Shown piece after piece: positions 53,784-62,352 of a stretch of DNA of 64,000 nt (positions are counted from its first letter, which is position 1; each line of letters starts with the position of its first letter). The position numbers and the translations under genes are program-made. Source of the stretch: Pseudomonas serboccidentalis (GTDB lineage Bacteria; Pseudomonadota; Gammaproteobacteria; Pseudomonadales; Pseudomonadaceae); contig NZ_CP101655.1 of the NCBI RefSeq assembly GCF_028830055.1, positions 744,001-808,000 on the forward strand, written 5' to 3'. A model generated the notes under the pieces. The model was not told where the DNA came from, searched no databases, and saw nothing but the letters and a program-made list of their open reading frames with translations.

Positions 53784-53822
53784 AGCCCGATTGAACGCAT
53801 TAGCGAGATCGGGCTTTTTTTT
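53784..53822 (+). terminator. Intrinsic terminator after azoR
   Basis: AGCCCGAT and ATCGGGCT form a perfect 8-bp stem with a 16-nt loop, followed by eight Ts. It lies ~110 nt past the azoR stop, so the transcript has a long 3' tail or a small RNA ends here. Confidence 0.85.
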
Positions 53823-53854
53823 GCCTGAGATTTTTCTGGTTAAAACAATCCCTC

Positions 53855-53933
53855 TGTAGAAGCTGCCGCAGGCTGCGATCTTTTGATTTTAAAAAACAGG
53901 ATCAAAAGATCGCAGCCTGCGGCGGCTCCTACA
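53855..53933. repeat. Palindromic repeat family A
   Basis: TGTAGAAGCTGCCGCAGGCT...GCCTGCGGCGGCTCCTACA, with two changes in the arms. It lies between the azoR terminator and the EamA gene; the rest of the 53676-54002 gap holds the terminator and the EamA leader. Confidence 0.88.
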
Positions 53934-54002
53934 GGAGGATTTTGTGTTGGTTGCAGAATCCAAAACCCGCTATCGTCGCCGCCATTCGAAACAGAGGCGA
54001 CC

Positions 54003-54860
54003 ATGGGCTATCTACTTTTTGTCACGCTGATCCAGGCGTTTTCCTTCAGTCTGATCGGCGAATACCTGGCCGGGCACGTCGACAGCTACTTCGCGGTGCT
54101 GGTGCGCGTGGTGCTGGCCGGGCTGGTGTTCATTCCGTTGACCCGCTGGCGTTCGGTGGAGCCTGCGTTCATGCGCGGCATGCTCTTGATCGGCGCGTTG
54201 CAGTTCGGCATCACCTATGTCTGTCTGTACCTGAGCTTCCGTGTGCTGACGGTGCCGGAGGTGCTGCTGTTCACCATTCTCACGCCGCTGCACGTAACGC
54301 TGATCGAAGATGCGCTGAACCGGCGCTTCAACCCATGGGCGCTGGTGGCCGCGTTGGTTGCCGTGGGGGGGGCGGCGGTGATTCGCTTTGACCGGATCAA
54401 CCCGGACTTCTTCATGGGCTTTTTGCTGCTGCAACTGGCCAACTTCACCTACGCCGCCGGGCAGGTGCTGTACAAGCATCTGGTGGCGAAACACCCCAGC
54501 GACCTGCCGCATTACCGGCGTTTCGGCTTCTTCTACCTCGGGGCACTGGCGGTGGTATTGCCGGCGTTTCTGCTGTTCGGCAAAGCCAACTTCCTGCCTG
54601 AAGCACCGCTGCAGTGGGGCGTGTTGCTGTTCCTCGGGCTCGTCTCGACGGCGCTGGGGATGTACTGGTGGAATAAAGGCGCGTGCATGGTCAATGGCGG
54701 CACACTGGCGGTGATGAACAACCTGCATGTGCCGGTGGGTTTGCTGCTGAATCTGCTGATCTGGAATCAGCATGAGGAGCTGGGAAGGCTGTTGCTCGGC
54801 GGGAGTGTGATTCTGGCGGCGGTGTGGATCAGCCGGTTGGGCATCAAACGCACCGCATGA
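54003..54860 (+). CDS. EamA/DMT transporter, carboxylate/amino acid/amine type
   Basis: A 285-residue carrier with ten helices, beginning MGYLLFVTLIQAFSFSLIGE. An internal arrangement of WGVLLFLGLVSTALGMYWW and the second EamA repeat near 150-270 fit the carboxylate/amino acid/amine transporters. The substrate is unknown. ATG 54003 has GAGGCGACC just before it; the frame is open further upstream through a palindromic repeat, which I reject as coding. Confidence 0.85.
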   Translation: MGYLLFVTLIQAFSFSLIGEYLAGHVDSYFAVLVRVVLAGLVFIPLTRWRSVEPAFMRGMLLIGALQFGITYVCLYLSFRVLTVPEVLLFTILTPLHVTLIEDALNRRFNPWALVAALVAVGGAAVIRFDRINPDFFMGFLLLQLANFTYAAGQVLYKHLVAKHPSDLPHYRRFGFFYLGALAVVLPAFLLFGKANFLPEAPLQWGVLLFLGLVSTALGMYWWNKGACMVNGGTLAVMNNLHVPVGLLLNLLIWNQHEELGRLLLGGSVILAAVWISRLGIKRTA

Positions 54861-54879
54861 CCCCCTGAGAATTTTGTTG

Positions 54880-55767
54880 TCAGCGCAGGGCCAGTTGCGC
54901 CACCAGGAACTCAATAAATGCCCGGGTCTTTTGCGGCACTCGCCGCGCCGAGGAATACACCGCGTTGATGCTGATCGCCGGCGCCTGCCATTCGCAGAGC
55001 ACCGGCACCAGTCGACCTGCGGCCAAGGCTTCTTCGACGATAAAGTCCGGCAGCAGTGCAATCCCCATCCCGGCCTCGGCTGCCTGAGCGAGCAAGTCGC
55101 CATTGTTGGCGTGCAGCGGTCCGGTCACGTTGACCCGCTGGGTCTCGTTGCCATTGCACAGTTGCAGACTCACGCCGCTTTGCAGATAGCCGTAGTTCAG
55201 GCATTTGTGCGCGCGCAGATCCTGCGGAGTCTGCGGAATGCCGGCACGTTCGAGGTAGGCCGGGGAGGCGACCATGATCCGCGGTGCCGGCGCCAGTTGC
55301 CGGGCGATCATGGTCGAGTCGGGCATGCTCGCAATGCGGATAGTCACGTCAAAACCACCCCGCACCGGATCAACCTGTTGATCGCTGAGCACCAGTTGCA
55401 GCTCGATGTTCGGGTGTTGCTCATGGAACAGCGGAATCAGTTTGCCCAAACGCCGCAGGCCGAACGACATCGGCGCATTGACCCGCAACACGCCGCGTAA
55501 CTCGCCAATGCCATCGCGCGCGCGCTGCTCGGCCTCGTCCAGTGCGGCAATGACCTCGCGCGCCGCCTCAAAATACTCGGCGCCTGCCTCGGTCAGGTGC
55601 AGGCTGCGGGTGGTGCGTTGCAGCAGTTGCACGCCGATGGCTTCTTCCAGTGCCTGAATCTGTTTGCTGACTTTCGAGCGCGGCACATCCATGGCGCGCG
55701 CGGCAGCGGCGAAGCCGTTCTCGCCCACCGTCACCACGAAGGCGCGCATGCATTCGATGCGATCCAT
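54880..55767 (-). CDS. LysR-family transcriptional regulator
   Basis: A 295-residue LysR-type regulator of the CrgA/DsdC-like branch (MDRIECMRAFVVTVGENGFA, then AARAMDVPRSKVSKQIQALE as HTH at 21-40). The effector domain begins near 90. It diverges from an isochorismatase-family hydrolase over 158 bp that contains a perfect palindrome at 55783, so it probably regulates that gene and itself. Its ribosome site is AAAGGGACA. Confidence 0.88.
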   Translation of the reverse strand: MDRIECMRAFVVTVGENGFAAAARAMDVPRSKVSKQIQALEEAIGVQLLQRTTRSLHLTEAGAEYFEAAREVIAALDEAEQRARDGIGELRGVLRVNAPMSFGLRRLGKLIPLFHEQHPNIELQLVLSDQQVDPVRGGFDVTIRIASMPDSTMIARQLAPAPRIMVASPAYLERAGIPQTPQDLRAHKCLNYGYLQSGVSLQLCNGNETQRVNVTGPLHANNGDLLAQAAEAGMGIALLPDFIVEEALAAGRLVPVLCEWQAPAISINAVYSSARRVPQKTRAFIEFLVAQLALR

Positions 55768-55782
55768 GATTGTCCCTTTTTT

Positions 55783-55797
55783 AGAATCAATGATTCT
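55783..55797. promoter_or_regulatory. Perfect palindrome in the LysR/hydrolase control region
   Basis: AGAATCA-A-TGATTCT is an exact 7+1+7 palindrome, 15 nt before the LysR start. An 11-nt direct repeat ATTGTCCCTTT flanks it at 55769 and 55810; the first copy overlaps the LysR ribosome site. Such a layout suits a LysR operator. Confidence 0.6.
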
Positions 55798-55925
55798 CGA
55801 TTTTAGGGAATTGTCCCTTTATTCGCCAGCCCCTAAAGTGACATCCAAGCCGACAACAACGCCGAACACGGCAAGTCGACCAACCCTTACTGACCCGACA
55901 TCATCGACATCAAAAGGAACGCGCC

Positions 55926-56570
55926 ATGTCTATTCGTGAACTGCTCAACCCAACCAACTCCGCTCTGATCCTGATTGACCACCAGCCACAAATGGCCTTC
56001 GGCGTGCAGTCGATCGACCGTCAGACCCTGAAGAACAACACCGTGGGTCTGGCCAAAGCGGCGAAGATCTTCAACGTGCCGACGATCTACACCTCGGTGG
56101 AAACCGAGAGCTTCAGTGGTTACATCTGGCCTGAGCTACTGGCGGTTCATCCTGAGCAGAAGCCGATCGAGCGCACCTCGATGAACTCCTGGGAGGACAA
56201 GGCGCTGGTGGATGCGGTGAAAGCCACCGGACGCAAGAAGCTGATCATTGCTGCGCTGTGGACCGAGGTCTGCCTGACGTTCCCGGCCCTGGAAGCCCTG
56301 GCTGAAGGTTTTGAGGTGTATATCGTCACCGACGCCTCTGGCGGCACCAGCAAAGAAGCCCACGACATGTCGGTGCAACGCATGATTCAGGCCGGCGCCG
56401 TGCCGGTGACCTGGCAGCAAGTGCTGCTCGAGTTCCAGCGTGACTGGGCACACAAAGAGACTTATGAAGCGGTGATGGAGCTGGTGCTGGAACACAGCGG
56501 CGCGTATGGCATGGGTGTCGATTACGCCTACACCATGGTGCACAAGGCACCGCAACGGCAGGCCAAATAA
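55926..56570 (+). CDS. Isochorismatase-family cysteine hydrolase (YcaC-like)
   Basis: A 214-residue hydrolase with the expected triad: Asp in LILIDHQPQMAFG (residues 16-28), a Lys further on, and Cys in LWTEVCLTFPALEAL (~residue 118). The C-terminal AHDMSVQRMIQAGAVPVTW is typical of YcaC-like proteins. The substrate is unknown. It is transcribed divergently from its LysR gene. A UUCG-type hairpin follows. Confidence 0.87.
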   Translation: MSIRELLNPTNSALILIDHQPQMAFGVQSIDRQTLKNNTVGLAKAAKIFNVPTIYTSVETESFSGYIWPELLAVHPEQKPIERTSMNSWEDKALVDAVKATGRKKLIIAALWTEVCLTFPALEALAEGFEVYIVTDASGGTSKEAHDMSVQRMIQAGAVPVTWQQVLLEFQRDWAHKETYEAVMELVLEHSGAYGMGVDYAYTMVHKAPQRQAK

Positions 56571-56582
56571 CCCTGGGTAGAA

Positions 56583-56614
56583 ACAAGAAACGCAACTTCG
56601 GTTGCGTTTCTTGT
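56583..56614 (+). terminator. Hairpin with a TTCG loop after the hydrolase gene
   Basis: ACAAGAAACGCAAC and GTTGCGTTTCTTGT are perfect 14-bp arms with loop TTCG. There is no T-run after it, but the loop and stem are very stable. Probable terminator or 3' protective element, 13 nt past the stop. Confidence 0.7.
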
Positions 56615-56628
56615 ATGTACACAATCCC

Positions 56629-56707
56629 GTAGGAGCTGCCGAAGGCTGCGATCTTTTGACTTTGATGTTTGAAGATCAAAAGATCGCAGCCTTCGGCAGC
56701 TCCTACA
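56629..56707. repeat. Palindromic repeat family A
   Basis: CGTAGGAGCTGCCGAAGGCT...GCCTTCGGCAGCTCCTACA with an AT-rich loop, between the convergent hydrolase and mechanosensitive channel genes. It begins 14 nt after the preceding hairpin. Confidence 0.92.
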
Positions 56708-56719
56708 CGAAATTGTGGG

Positions 56720-58018
56720 TTACATGAGGTGTTTCTGGGTTTGCGGAATGTGCGCCGAGCCGAGCACTGCCGGCAACAACCCCGAACGCAAATCCCCGCC
56801 ACTCGGCTGCTGATACAGACTCAACCCAAACTCCGGCAGCACCGCCAGCAGGTAATCGAAAATATCCCCCTGAATCCGCTCGTAATCGGCCCACGCCGTG
56901 GTGCTGGTAAAGCAGTAGATCTCCAGCGGAATGCCCTGCGCGGTGGTCTGCATCTGGCGGACCATGCAGGTCATGTTCGGCTGCACTTCCGGGTGGCTCT
57001 TCAGATAGGCCAAGGCGTAAGCGCGGAAGGTGCCGATATTGGTCATGCGTCGGCGGTTGGCCGACATCGCCGCAACATTGCCCTGCGCCTCGTTCCACGC
57101 CTTGAGCTCGGCTTTCTTGCGGCCCATGTAGTCGGTCAGCAGGTGCACCTGGGAGAGCTTTTCTTCTTCGTCGTCACGGATGAAGCGCACACCGCTGGCA
57201 TCGATGAACAGACTGCGCTTGATCCGCCGACCGCCGGACTGCTGCATGCCGCGCCAGTTTCGAAACGACTCGGACATCAGGCGCCAGGTCGGGATCGAGA
57301 CGATGGTCTTGTCGAAATTCTGCACCTTGACCGTGTGCAAAGTGATGTCGACCACGTCGCCATCGGCGCCGACTTGCGGCATTTCGATCCAGTCGCCGAC
57401 CCGCAGCATGTCGTTGCTGGTCAGTTGCACGCTGGCGACGAACGACAGCAGGGTGTCCTTGTAGACCAACAGAATCACCGCCGACATCGCACCCAGGCCG
57501 GAGAGCAGCAACAGCGGCGAACGGTCGATCAGGGTGGCGACGATGATGATCGCGCCAAACACGTACAAGACCATTTTCGCCAACTGCACGTAACCCTTGA
57601 TTGAGCGGGTACGGGCGTGTTCGGTACGCGCGTAGATGTCCAGCAGCGCATTGAGCAGGGCGCTGACCGCCAGCAGCAGGAACAGGATGGTGAACGCCAG
57701 CGCGACGTTGCCGAGAAACGTCATGGCGGTTTTGCTCAGTTCCGGCACCAGGTGCAGACCGAACTGGATCACCAGCGACGGCGTCATTTGCGCCAGGCGC
57801 TGGAACACCTTGTTGTGGCGAAAGTCGTTGATCCAGTGCAGGGCCGGCTGGCGACCGAGCATGCGGCTGGCGTGCAGGATCAGGTAGCGCGCCACTCGTC
57901 CGAGGACCAGCGCGATCACCAATAGCAGCATCAGCGCCAGGCCGGATTGCAGGAACGGGTGCTGTTCGAGGGCACCCCAGAGGTCTTGGGCGTTGAGCCA
58001 GAGCTGTTTGAAATCCAT
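56720..58018 (-). CDS. Mechanosensitive ion channel family protein
   Basis: A 432-residue MscS-family membrane protein. Four to five N-terminal helices cover residues ~20-170. The MscS beta domain then shows LLVYKDTLLSFVASVQL and the pore-adjacent DWIEMPQVGADGDVVDITLH. This longer variant resembles YbdG-type channels. It relieves osmotic pressure at the inner membrane. It diverges from the DEAD-box helicase gene over 191 bp. Confidence 0.88.
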   Translation of the reverse strand: MDFKQLWLNAQDLWGALEQHPFLQSGLALMLLLVIALVLGRVARYLILHASRMLGRQPALHWINDFRHNKVFQRLAQMTPSLVIQFGLHLVPELSKTAMTFLGNVALAFTILFLLLAVSALLNALLDIYARTEHARTRSIKGYVQLAKMVLYVFGAIIIVATLIDRSPLLLLSGLGAMSAVILLVYKDTLLSFVASVQLTSNDMLRVGDWIEMPQVGADGDVVDITLHTVKVQNFDKTIVSIPTWRLMSESFRNWRGMQQSGGRRIKRSLFIDASGVRFIRDDEEEKLSQVHLLTDYMGRKKAELKAWNEAQGNVAAMSANRRRMTNIGTFRAYALAYLKSHPEVQPNMTCMVRQMQTTAQGIPLEIYCFTSTTAWADYERIQGDIFDYLLAVLPEFGLSLYQQPSGGDLRSGLLPAVLGSAHIPQTQKHLM

Positions 58019-58170
58019 GTGAGCAACGATTCTTCTGTAAGACGCGATGGGCGATTAGAGCATTTAAGACGCTGTGTATTACCGTTGAAGACAAATCGAG
58101 CAACAAAAAAGCCACTGATTACGCCCGTTTGTATAAAGAAACTCGGCCTGAGCGCTCGAAACCGGTAACC

Positions 58171-58192
58171 TATGCAGCTGTTTTTTTGCATA
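58171..58192 (+). promoter_or_regulatory. Inverted repeat in the helicase leader
   Basis: TATGCA (58171-58176) and TGCATA (58187-58192) form a 6-bp inverted repeat around a T-rich centre, 17 nt before the helicase GTG. It may be an operator or mRNA hairpin; low confidence. Confidence 0.35.
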
Positions 58193-58209
58193 TCTTCGAG
58201 GTAGCACCC

Positions 58210-59550
58210 GTGTTTTCCCAATTCGCCCTGCACGAACGCCTGCTCAAAGCCGTGGCCGAGCTGAAATTTGTCGAGCCAACGCCTGTGCAAGCAGCGGCCA
58301 TTCCGCTGGCGCTCCAGGGGCGTGACCTGCGGGTGACGGCGCAAACCGGTAGCGGCAAGACCGCCGCTTTTGTCCTGCCGATCCTCAACCGCCTGATCGG
58401 CCCGGCGAAGATTCGCGTCAGCATCAAGACCCTGATCCTGCTGCCGACCCGCGAACTGGCCCAGCAGACCCTGAAGGAAGTCGAGCGCTTCTCGCAGTTC
58501 ACTTTCATCAAGTCCGGCCTGATCACCGGCGGTGAAGACTTCAAGGTCCAGGCTGCCATGCTGCGCAAGGTGCCGGACATCCTGATCGGCACTCCGGGGC
58601 GGATGATCGAGCAACTCAACGCTGGCAACCTCGACCTGAAAGAAGTCGAAGTGCTGGTGCTCGATGAAGCCGACCGCATGCTCGACATGGGTTTTGCCGA
58701 AGACGTACAGCGTCTGGTCGACGAATGCCCGAATCGCCAGCAGACCATGCTGTTCTCCGCCACCACCGGCGGTTCCGGCCTGCGCGAGATGATCGCCAAG
58801 GTGCTGAACAACCCTGAGCACCTGCAGCTCAACGCGGTCAGCCAGCTGAACTCGACCACCCGTCAGCAGATCATCACCGCCGACCACAACCAGCACAAAG
58901 AACAGATCGTGAACTGGTTGCTGGCCAACGAGACCTACCAGAAGGCCATCGTCTTCACCAACACCCGCGCCATGGCCGACCGCATCTATGGCCGCCTCGT
59001 GGCCCAGGAATACAAGGCGTTCGTGCTGCACGGCGAGAAAGACCAGAAGGATCGCAAACTGGCGATCGATCGTCTGAAGCAGGGCGGCGTGAAGATTCTG
59101 GTCGCCACCGACGTGGCGGCCCGTGGTCTGGACGTTGATGGTCTGGATCTGGTGATCAACTTCGACATGCCACGCAGCGGCGACGAATACGTACACCGTA
59201 TCGGTCGTACCGGCCGCGCCGGCAACGACGGCCTGGCGATTTCGCTGATCTGCCACGGCGACTGGAACCTGATGTCGAGCATCGAGCGCTACCTGAAGCA
59301 GAGCTTCGAGCGCCGCACCATCAAGGAAGTCAAAGGCACCTACGGCGGACCGAAAAAGGTCAAGGCCTCGGGCAAAGCTGTCGGCGTGAAGAAGAAAAAG
59401 ACCGACGCCAAGGGCGACAAGAAGAAAACCGCCGCCAAGACCCCGACCAAGCGCAAGAGCGCCAACCGTCCGAAGCCGGATTCTCTGGTGAGCAGCGACG
59501 GCATGGCCCCGCTCAAGCGCCGCAAGCCGGCCGAGCCTGCGGCTGAGTAA
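58210..59550 (+). CDS. DEAD-box RNA helicase
   Basis: A 446-residue ATP-dependent RNA helicase. Motif Q is EPTPVQAAAIPLALQGRD, motif I is AQTGSGKTAAF, II is LVLDEADRMLD, III is LFSATTG, V is VATDVAARGLDVDGLDLVI and VI is HRIGRTGRAG. A Lys-rich tail (KKVKASGKAVGVKKKKT and beyond) should bind RNA. It resembles SrmB/RhlE-type helicases but cannot be assigned. The start is GTG 58210 with GAGGT 7 nt upstream; an upstream ATG is open in frame but lacks a ribosome site. Confidence 0.92.
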   Translation: MFSQFALHERLLKAVAELKFVEPTPVQAAAIPLALQGRDLRVTAQTGSGKTAAFVLPILNRLIGPAKIRVSIKTLILLPTRELAQQTLKEVERFSQFTFIKSGLITGGEDFKVQAAMLRKVPDILIGTPGRMIEQLNAGNLDLKEVEVLVLDEADRMLDMGFAEDVQRLVDECPNRQQTMLFSATTGGSGLREMIAKVLNNPEHLQLNAVSQLNSTTRQQIITADHNQHKEQIVNWLLANETYQKAIVFTNTRAMADRIYGRLVAQEYKAFVLHGEKDQKDRKLAIDRLKQGGVKILVATDVAARGLDVDGLDLVINFDMPRSGDEYVHRIGRTGRAGNDGLAISLICHGDWNLMSSIERYLKQSFERRTIKEVKGTYGGPKKVKASGKAVGVKKKKTDAKGDKKKTAAKTPTKRKSANRPKPDSLVSSDGMAPLKRRKPAEPAAE

Positions 59551-59568
59551 GGCGTTTCGCAGGCCAAT

Positions 59569-59598
59569 AAAAAACCCGGACAGTGTCCGGGTTTTTTT
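59569..59598. terminator. Bidirectional intrinsic terminator
   Basis: AAAAAACCCGGAC-AGT-GTCCGGGTTTTTTT is a strong hairpin with A/T-runs at both ends. It stops the helicase gene (plus) and the partner gene of the peptidase operon (minus). Confidence 0.95.
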
Positions 59599-59612
59599 AT
59601 GCGCAGCGTTTG

Positions 59613-60212
59613 TCAGCTGCCCAGTTGTCCACTGGTGTCCGCGTCAAAACGTTGTTTGGCGCGATCCGCCGCCGGTTTCAACAGTGCGAGCAGGGCCGCT
59701 TCGCTGTACAGTCGCGAGGCGCCCAGCGCTTTTGGCGTCGGCTCGATCGGGATCAGCACCTCTTCACCGTCCGCATGCAGCCAGATCGCCACGACGTGCA
59801 GTGCCGAAACAAACAGCACGCGCAATTCGACGGTTTTACCCTGCAGTTGCGGCGCCTGTTCCGCCAGTTTCAACGCGCCCACGGTGTCGGCGGCCCGAGT
59901 GCCGTGGTTCAACGAAGAAAACTCGACATGGCCACGAACCTCCGCCAATTGCGCATCGGCGATGGTCACACCGTCGGCAAACACCAGGTAATGCCAGTCG
60001 CCGATGCGCGCGTCCTGCAGACCTTTGCCCTGGCTCAGGTCGTCCAGCGTCAGCGAGTAGCCGCGATAGGCCTCGCTCAGGCTGATCTTCGCCGGCACTG
60101 CGCTGGCGAATTGGCGGTTGATGCCGAAGCCTTGGGTTTGCAGCGCGGCTTGTAACGCCGGGCGCAGTGTCTGGACGCCGTTGGAAGGCGCCTTTGGATA
60201 AGTCAGTTGCAT
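59613..60212 (-). CDS. Unknown protein encoded with a papain-like peptidase
   Basis: A 199-residue protein, no signal peptide or membrane helix, and rich in Ala and Leu. The middle (GDWHYLVFADGVTIADAQLA, ~residues 71-90) and the later VELRVLFVSALHVVAIWLHA (~residues 127-146) read as beta strands of a compact domain; I do not recognise the family. ATG 60212 has GGAGGG 7 nt upstream. It starts 12 nt after the peptidase stop, so the two form an operon and probably act together, perhaps as substrate, inhibitor or partner (inference). Confidence 0.6.
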   Translation of the reverse strand: MQLTYPKAPSNGVQTLRPALQAALQTQGFGINRQFASAVPAKISLSEAYRGYSLTLDDLSQGKGLQDARIGDWHYLVFADGVTIADAQLAEVRGHVEFSSLNHGTRAADTVGALKLAEQAPQLQGKTVELRVLFVSALHVVAIWLHADGEEVLIPIEPTPKALGASRLYSEAALLALLKPAADRAKQRFDADTSGQLGS

Positions 60213-60224
60213 GATGTCGCCCTC

Positions 60225-60809
60225 CTAGTTTTTTGCGGTGAAGTAAGTGTGGGTCCAGTTGCCGCCGCCGTTGTACGAACCGGGAAACGCGTTCAGTGCA
60301 CGGGTCGAGTAACCGTAGATCGAGTCGGCGACCAGCACGTAGTTGCCATTGGTGCCGTAGATCGCCAGGAAATGCGCACCGCCGCCGTACCAGGCGCAGC
60401 GCAGGCCAACCGGGCGGCCCATGTTGATCTGCTTCTGAATGGCCGACATCTGCAGCGAGCCCTGATTCATGCCGTTATAGCTACGAGTGGTTTGCAGGGC
60501 CGAATCCAGATAGCCGTAGACGTTGCAGGGGCCCGGCTGACTGCAGCAATTGCGGTCCAGTTGGGTGCTGGCGACACCGCACTGAGTCCAGGAACCAGTG
60601 CCGTAATAGTTGCCGACCGAGGCGGAAACAGCTGCCCAGCACCAGTTGGTCTGGGTCTGTTTCTGCATCGTGAAGTTGAGGTTGGCGGCGGCCAGTGCAG
60701 CGGTTTGTGCAGCGGCTTCGACCTCGACCAGTTGCGGGTCGAGCAGATGGCCGACGAGGCACCCTGGCAGGGTCTCGCCGGTGAACGATGTTGCTTGAGT
60801 GGTTAACAT
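60225..60809 (-). CDS. Papain-like (clan CA, C39/C70-like) cysteine peptidase
   Basis: A 194-residue protein with a papain-type site: Gln51 for the oxyanion hole, Cys57 in TNWCWAAVSAS, His146 in GGGAHFLAIYG and Asp162 in VLVADSIYG. The first ~45 residues (ETLPGCLVGHLLDPQLVEVE) look like a propeptide. There is no signal peptide, so it may be used by a dedicated secretion route or stay cytosolic. This fold includes bacteriocin maturases and AvrRpt2-type effectors, but neither assignment is safe. GGAGGA precedes the ATG at 60809. Confidence 0.75.
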   Translation of the reverse strand: MLTTQATSFTGETLPGCLVGHLLDPQLVEVEAAAQTAALAAANLNFTMQKQTQTNWCWAAVSASVGNYYGTGSWTQCGVASTQLDRNCCSQPGPCNVYGYLDSALQTTRSYNGMNQGSLQMSAIQKQINMGRPVGLRCAWYGGGAHFLAIYGTNGNYVLVADSIYGYSTRALNAFPGSYNGGGNWTHTYFTAKN

Positions 60810-60946
60810 TTTTCAGTCCTCCATGAGTGAAAACAAGCGTCCAGCTTGTGGTTGTGTTGCGGTGTTGCCGAGCGATCGGCGGTTAACGGTTTTCATCTGC
60901 GATGAACGGTGCCGATCTCCTTGCTCGAGGTAACCTTAGTTTGTAT

Positions 60947-60981
60947 ATGCGTTTATGCAAGAATATAAATGCATTTGTGCA
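60947..60981. promoter_or_regulatory. Paired operator-like sites upstream of the peptidase operon
   Basis: ATGCGTTTATGCA (60947-60959) and ATGCATTTGTGCA (60969-60981) are two near-identical sites, 22 nt apart start to start, each with an inner TGC/GCA dyad. The region is AT-rich, unlike the surroundings. Two helical turns between centres fits cooperative binding by a regulator. They lie ~140-170 nt before the peptidase start. Confidence 0.5.
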
Positions 60982-60991
60982 TTTACAGGGG

Positions 60992-61061
60992 CGAAAGATC
61001 GCAGCCTTCGGCAGCTCCTACAGGGATCGGTGTAGGCGCTGCCGAAGGCTGTAATCTTTTG
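60992..61061. repeat. Palindromic repeat family A (degenerate right arm)
   Basis: GATCGCAGCCTTCGGCAGCT...AGGCGCTGCCGAAGGCTGTAATC. It lies between the peptidase control region and the stop of the small secreted protein gene at 61074. Confidence 0.88.
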
Positions 61062-61073
61062 ATTCTGCGGTGA

Positions 61074-61349
61074 TTAGCCCTCGGTTTTCTTCTCGGCCGA
61101 GTTCAGCTCTTTCAATCGCTGATCAATCAACTGGCACTTGTCCGGCAGATCGGCACTGGCGGTACCGAGGTCCATCTTCTGCAACTCATCGTTGATCTCC
61201 TTGGCCTTGGCCGGATTCTGTTCGGTCAGCCTGGAGACTTCCTTGGCCAGTTGTTCTCGTTTGGCAGTGGCTTCCTCGGGCGTGCAGGCCCACACGGGCA
61301 GGGCGCAGGCGAGGGTGGCGGCGAGGGTGAGCTTGAGCAGGGTTTTCAT
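61074..61349 (-). CDS. Small secreted helical protein
   Basis: A 91-residue protein with a signal peptide (MKTLLKLTLAATLACALPVW, cleavage near VWA-C). The mature part is highly charged and helical (ATAKREQLAKEVSRLTEQNP), with two cysteines at CTPEEA and DKCQLIDQ. The function is unknown. It stands alone; the next gene upstream on this strand is DUF899 90 nt away. Its start has GGAGG 8-12 nt upstream. Confidence 0.72.
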   Translation of the reverse strand: MKTLLKLTLAATLACALPVWACTPEEATAKREQLAKEVSRLTEQNPAKAKEINDELQKMDLGTASADLPDKCQLIDQRLKELNSAEKKTEG

Positions 61350-61438
61350 GGGGCGGGCCTCCGTTCCGGTTAAGGCGGGTTAACCGGTGGAGGCCGCGGG
61401 ACGGTGAAAAGTTCAGTCAGGCTCGCTGCGAGCGGCTG

Positions 61439-62176
61439 CTATTCGCCGCCATGGCAGCAGCTGGAGCGAGTGGCCCCTTCATAGCGATCATGATGCCGCA
61501 CCCACTCCATGATCTCGTCTTCATTACGGCCCTTAGGCGTCAGGTCGAGGTAGTTGTAAGCTCCGACCAGCATGTCCAGCCCACGGGCGTAGGTGGAATA
61601 AGTGTGGAAAATCTCTCCGGCCGGATTGCGATAAAACACGCTCAGCCCCGGCATTTCTTCTTCGGCACTGTCAGTCTTTTCGTAGTTATACGTCGCCTTT
61701 CCTGCCTCGGCGTCTTCGGCCCGGGCGCATACGCCGAAGTCGTAGTTGAAATCGGAACCGTCTGACGATACCCAGTCGAATTTCCAGCCCATGCGCCGTT
61801 TAAAGGCCTGAAACTGCTCGAACGGTGCGTGAGAGACCGCGACCACAGCGATGTCGTGGTGGGCCAGGTGCTGGTTGGCGCCGTCGATGTGGTCGGACAG
61901 GAACGAGCAGCCCTGGCAGCCTTCTTCCCAGTCCTTGGCGAACATGAAGTGGTAAACGATCAGTTGGCTGTGTTTGCCGAACAGGTCGGCCAGTTTCAGC
62001 TCACCGTTCGGGCCGTGAAAGCGGTAGTCCTTGTCGACCTTGACCCACGGCAATGCGCGGCGCCTGGCGCTGAGGCGGTCGCGCTCCTGGGTGAAGGCCT
62101 TTTCCTCGAGCAGATGTTGTTTGCGTGCGGCAAGCCATTCTTCGCGCGACACCACCGGATGATTCTCAACGTTCAT
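61439..62176 (-). CDS. DUF899 thioredoxin-fold protein
   Basis: A 245-residue protein of the DUF899 family. The redox site reads EEGCQGCSFLSDHIDGAN (~residues 83-100), a CxxC-like centre, followed by WVSSDGSDFNYDFGVC and SVFYRNPAGEIFHTYSTYAR. The family is a thioredoxin relative of unknown substrate. The end is His/Cys-containing (SSCCHGGE). ATG 62176 has AGGAGA upstream. Confidence 0.88.
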   Translation of the reverse strand: MNVENHPVVSREEWLAARKQHLLEEKAFTQERDRLSARRRALPWVKVDKDYRFHGPNGELKLADLFGKHSQLIVYHFMFAKDWEEGCQGCSFLSDHIDGANQHLAHHDIAVVAVSHAPFEQFQAFKRRMGWKFDWVSSDGSDFNYDFGVCARAEDAEAGKATYNYEKTDSAEEEMPGLSVFYRNPAGEIFHTYSTYARGLDMLVGAYNYLDLTPKGRNEDEIMEWVRHHDRYEGATRSSCCHGGE

Positions 62177-62352
62177 GATGATTTCTCCTGCGGGGGTTGA
62201 AACCGTCTTTGTCAGACTAGTCGTTTAACCCTCGGCCAAATCGACAGACCGCCAGTCGGTCGAGGCGTGAAATGCGGCTGAACGGCTACGACTGGCACCG
62301 GTCACAACCTATGAACGCGCCATTAATTACGCGCACCGGAGGTTGAATCAGG

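Noticed and set aside
60225..60809. Assignment of the cysteine peptidase as an AvrRpt2 effector
   Set aside because: Only the generic papain site is shared; there is no matching N-terminal region or effector context.
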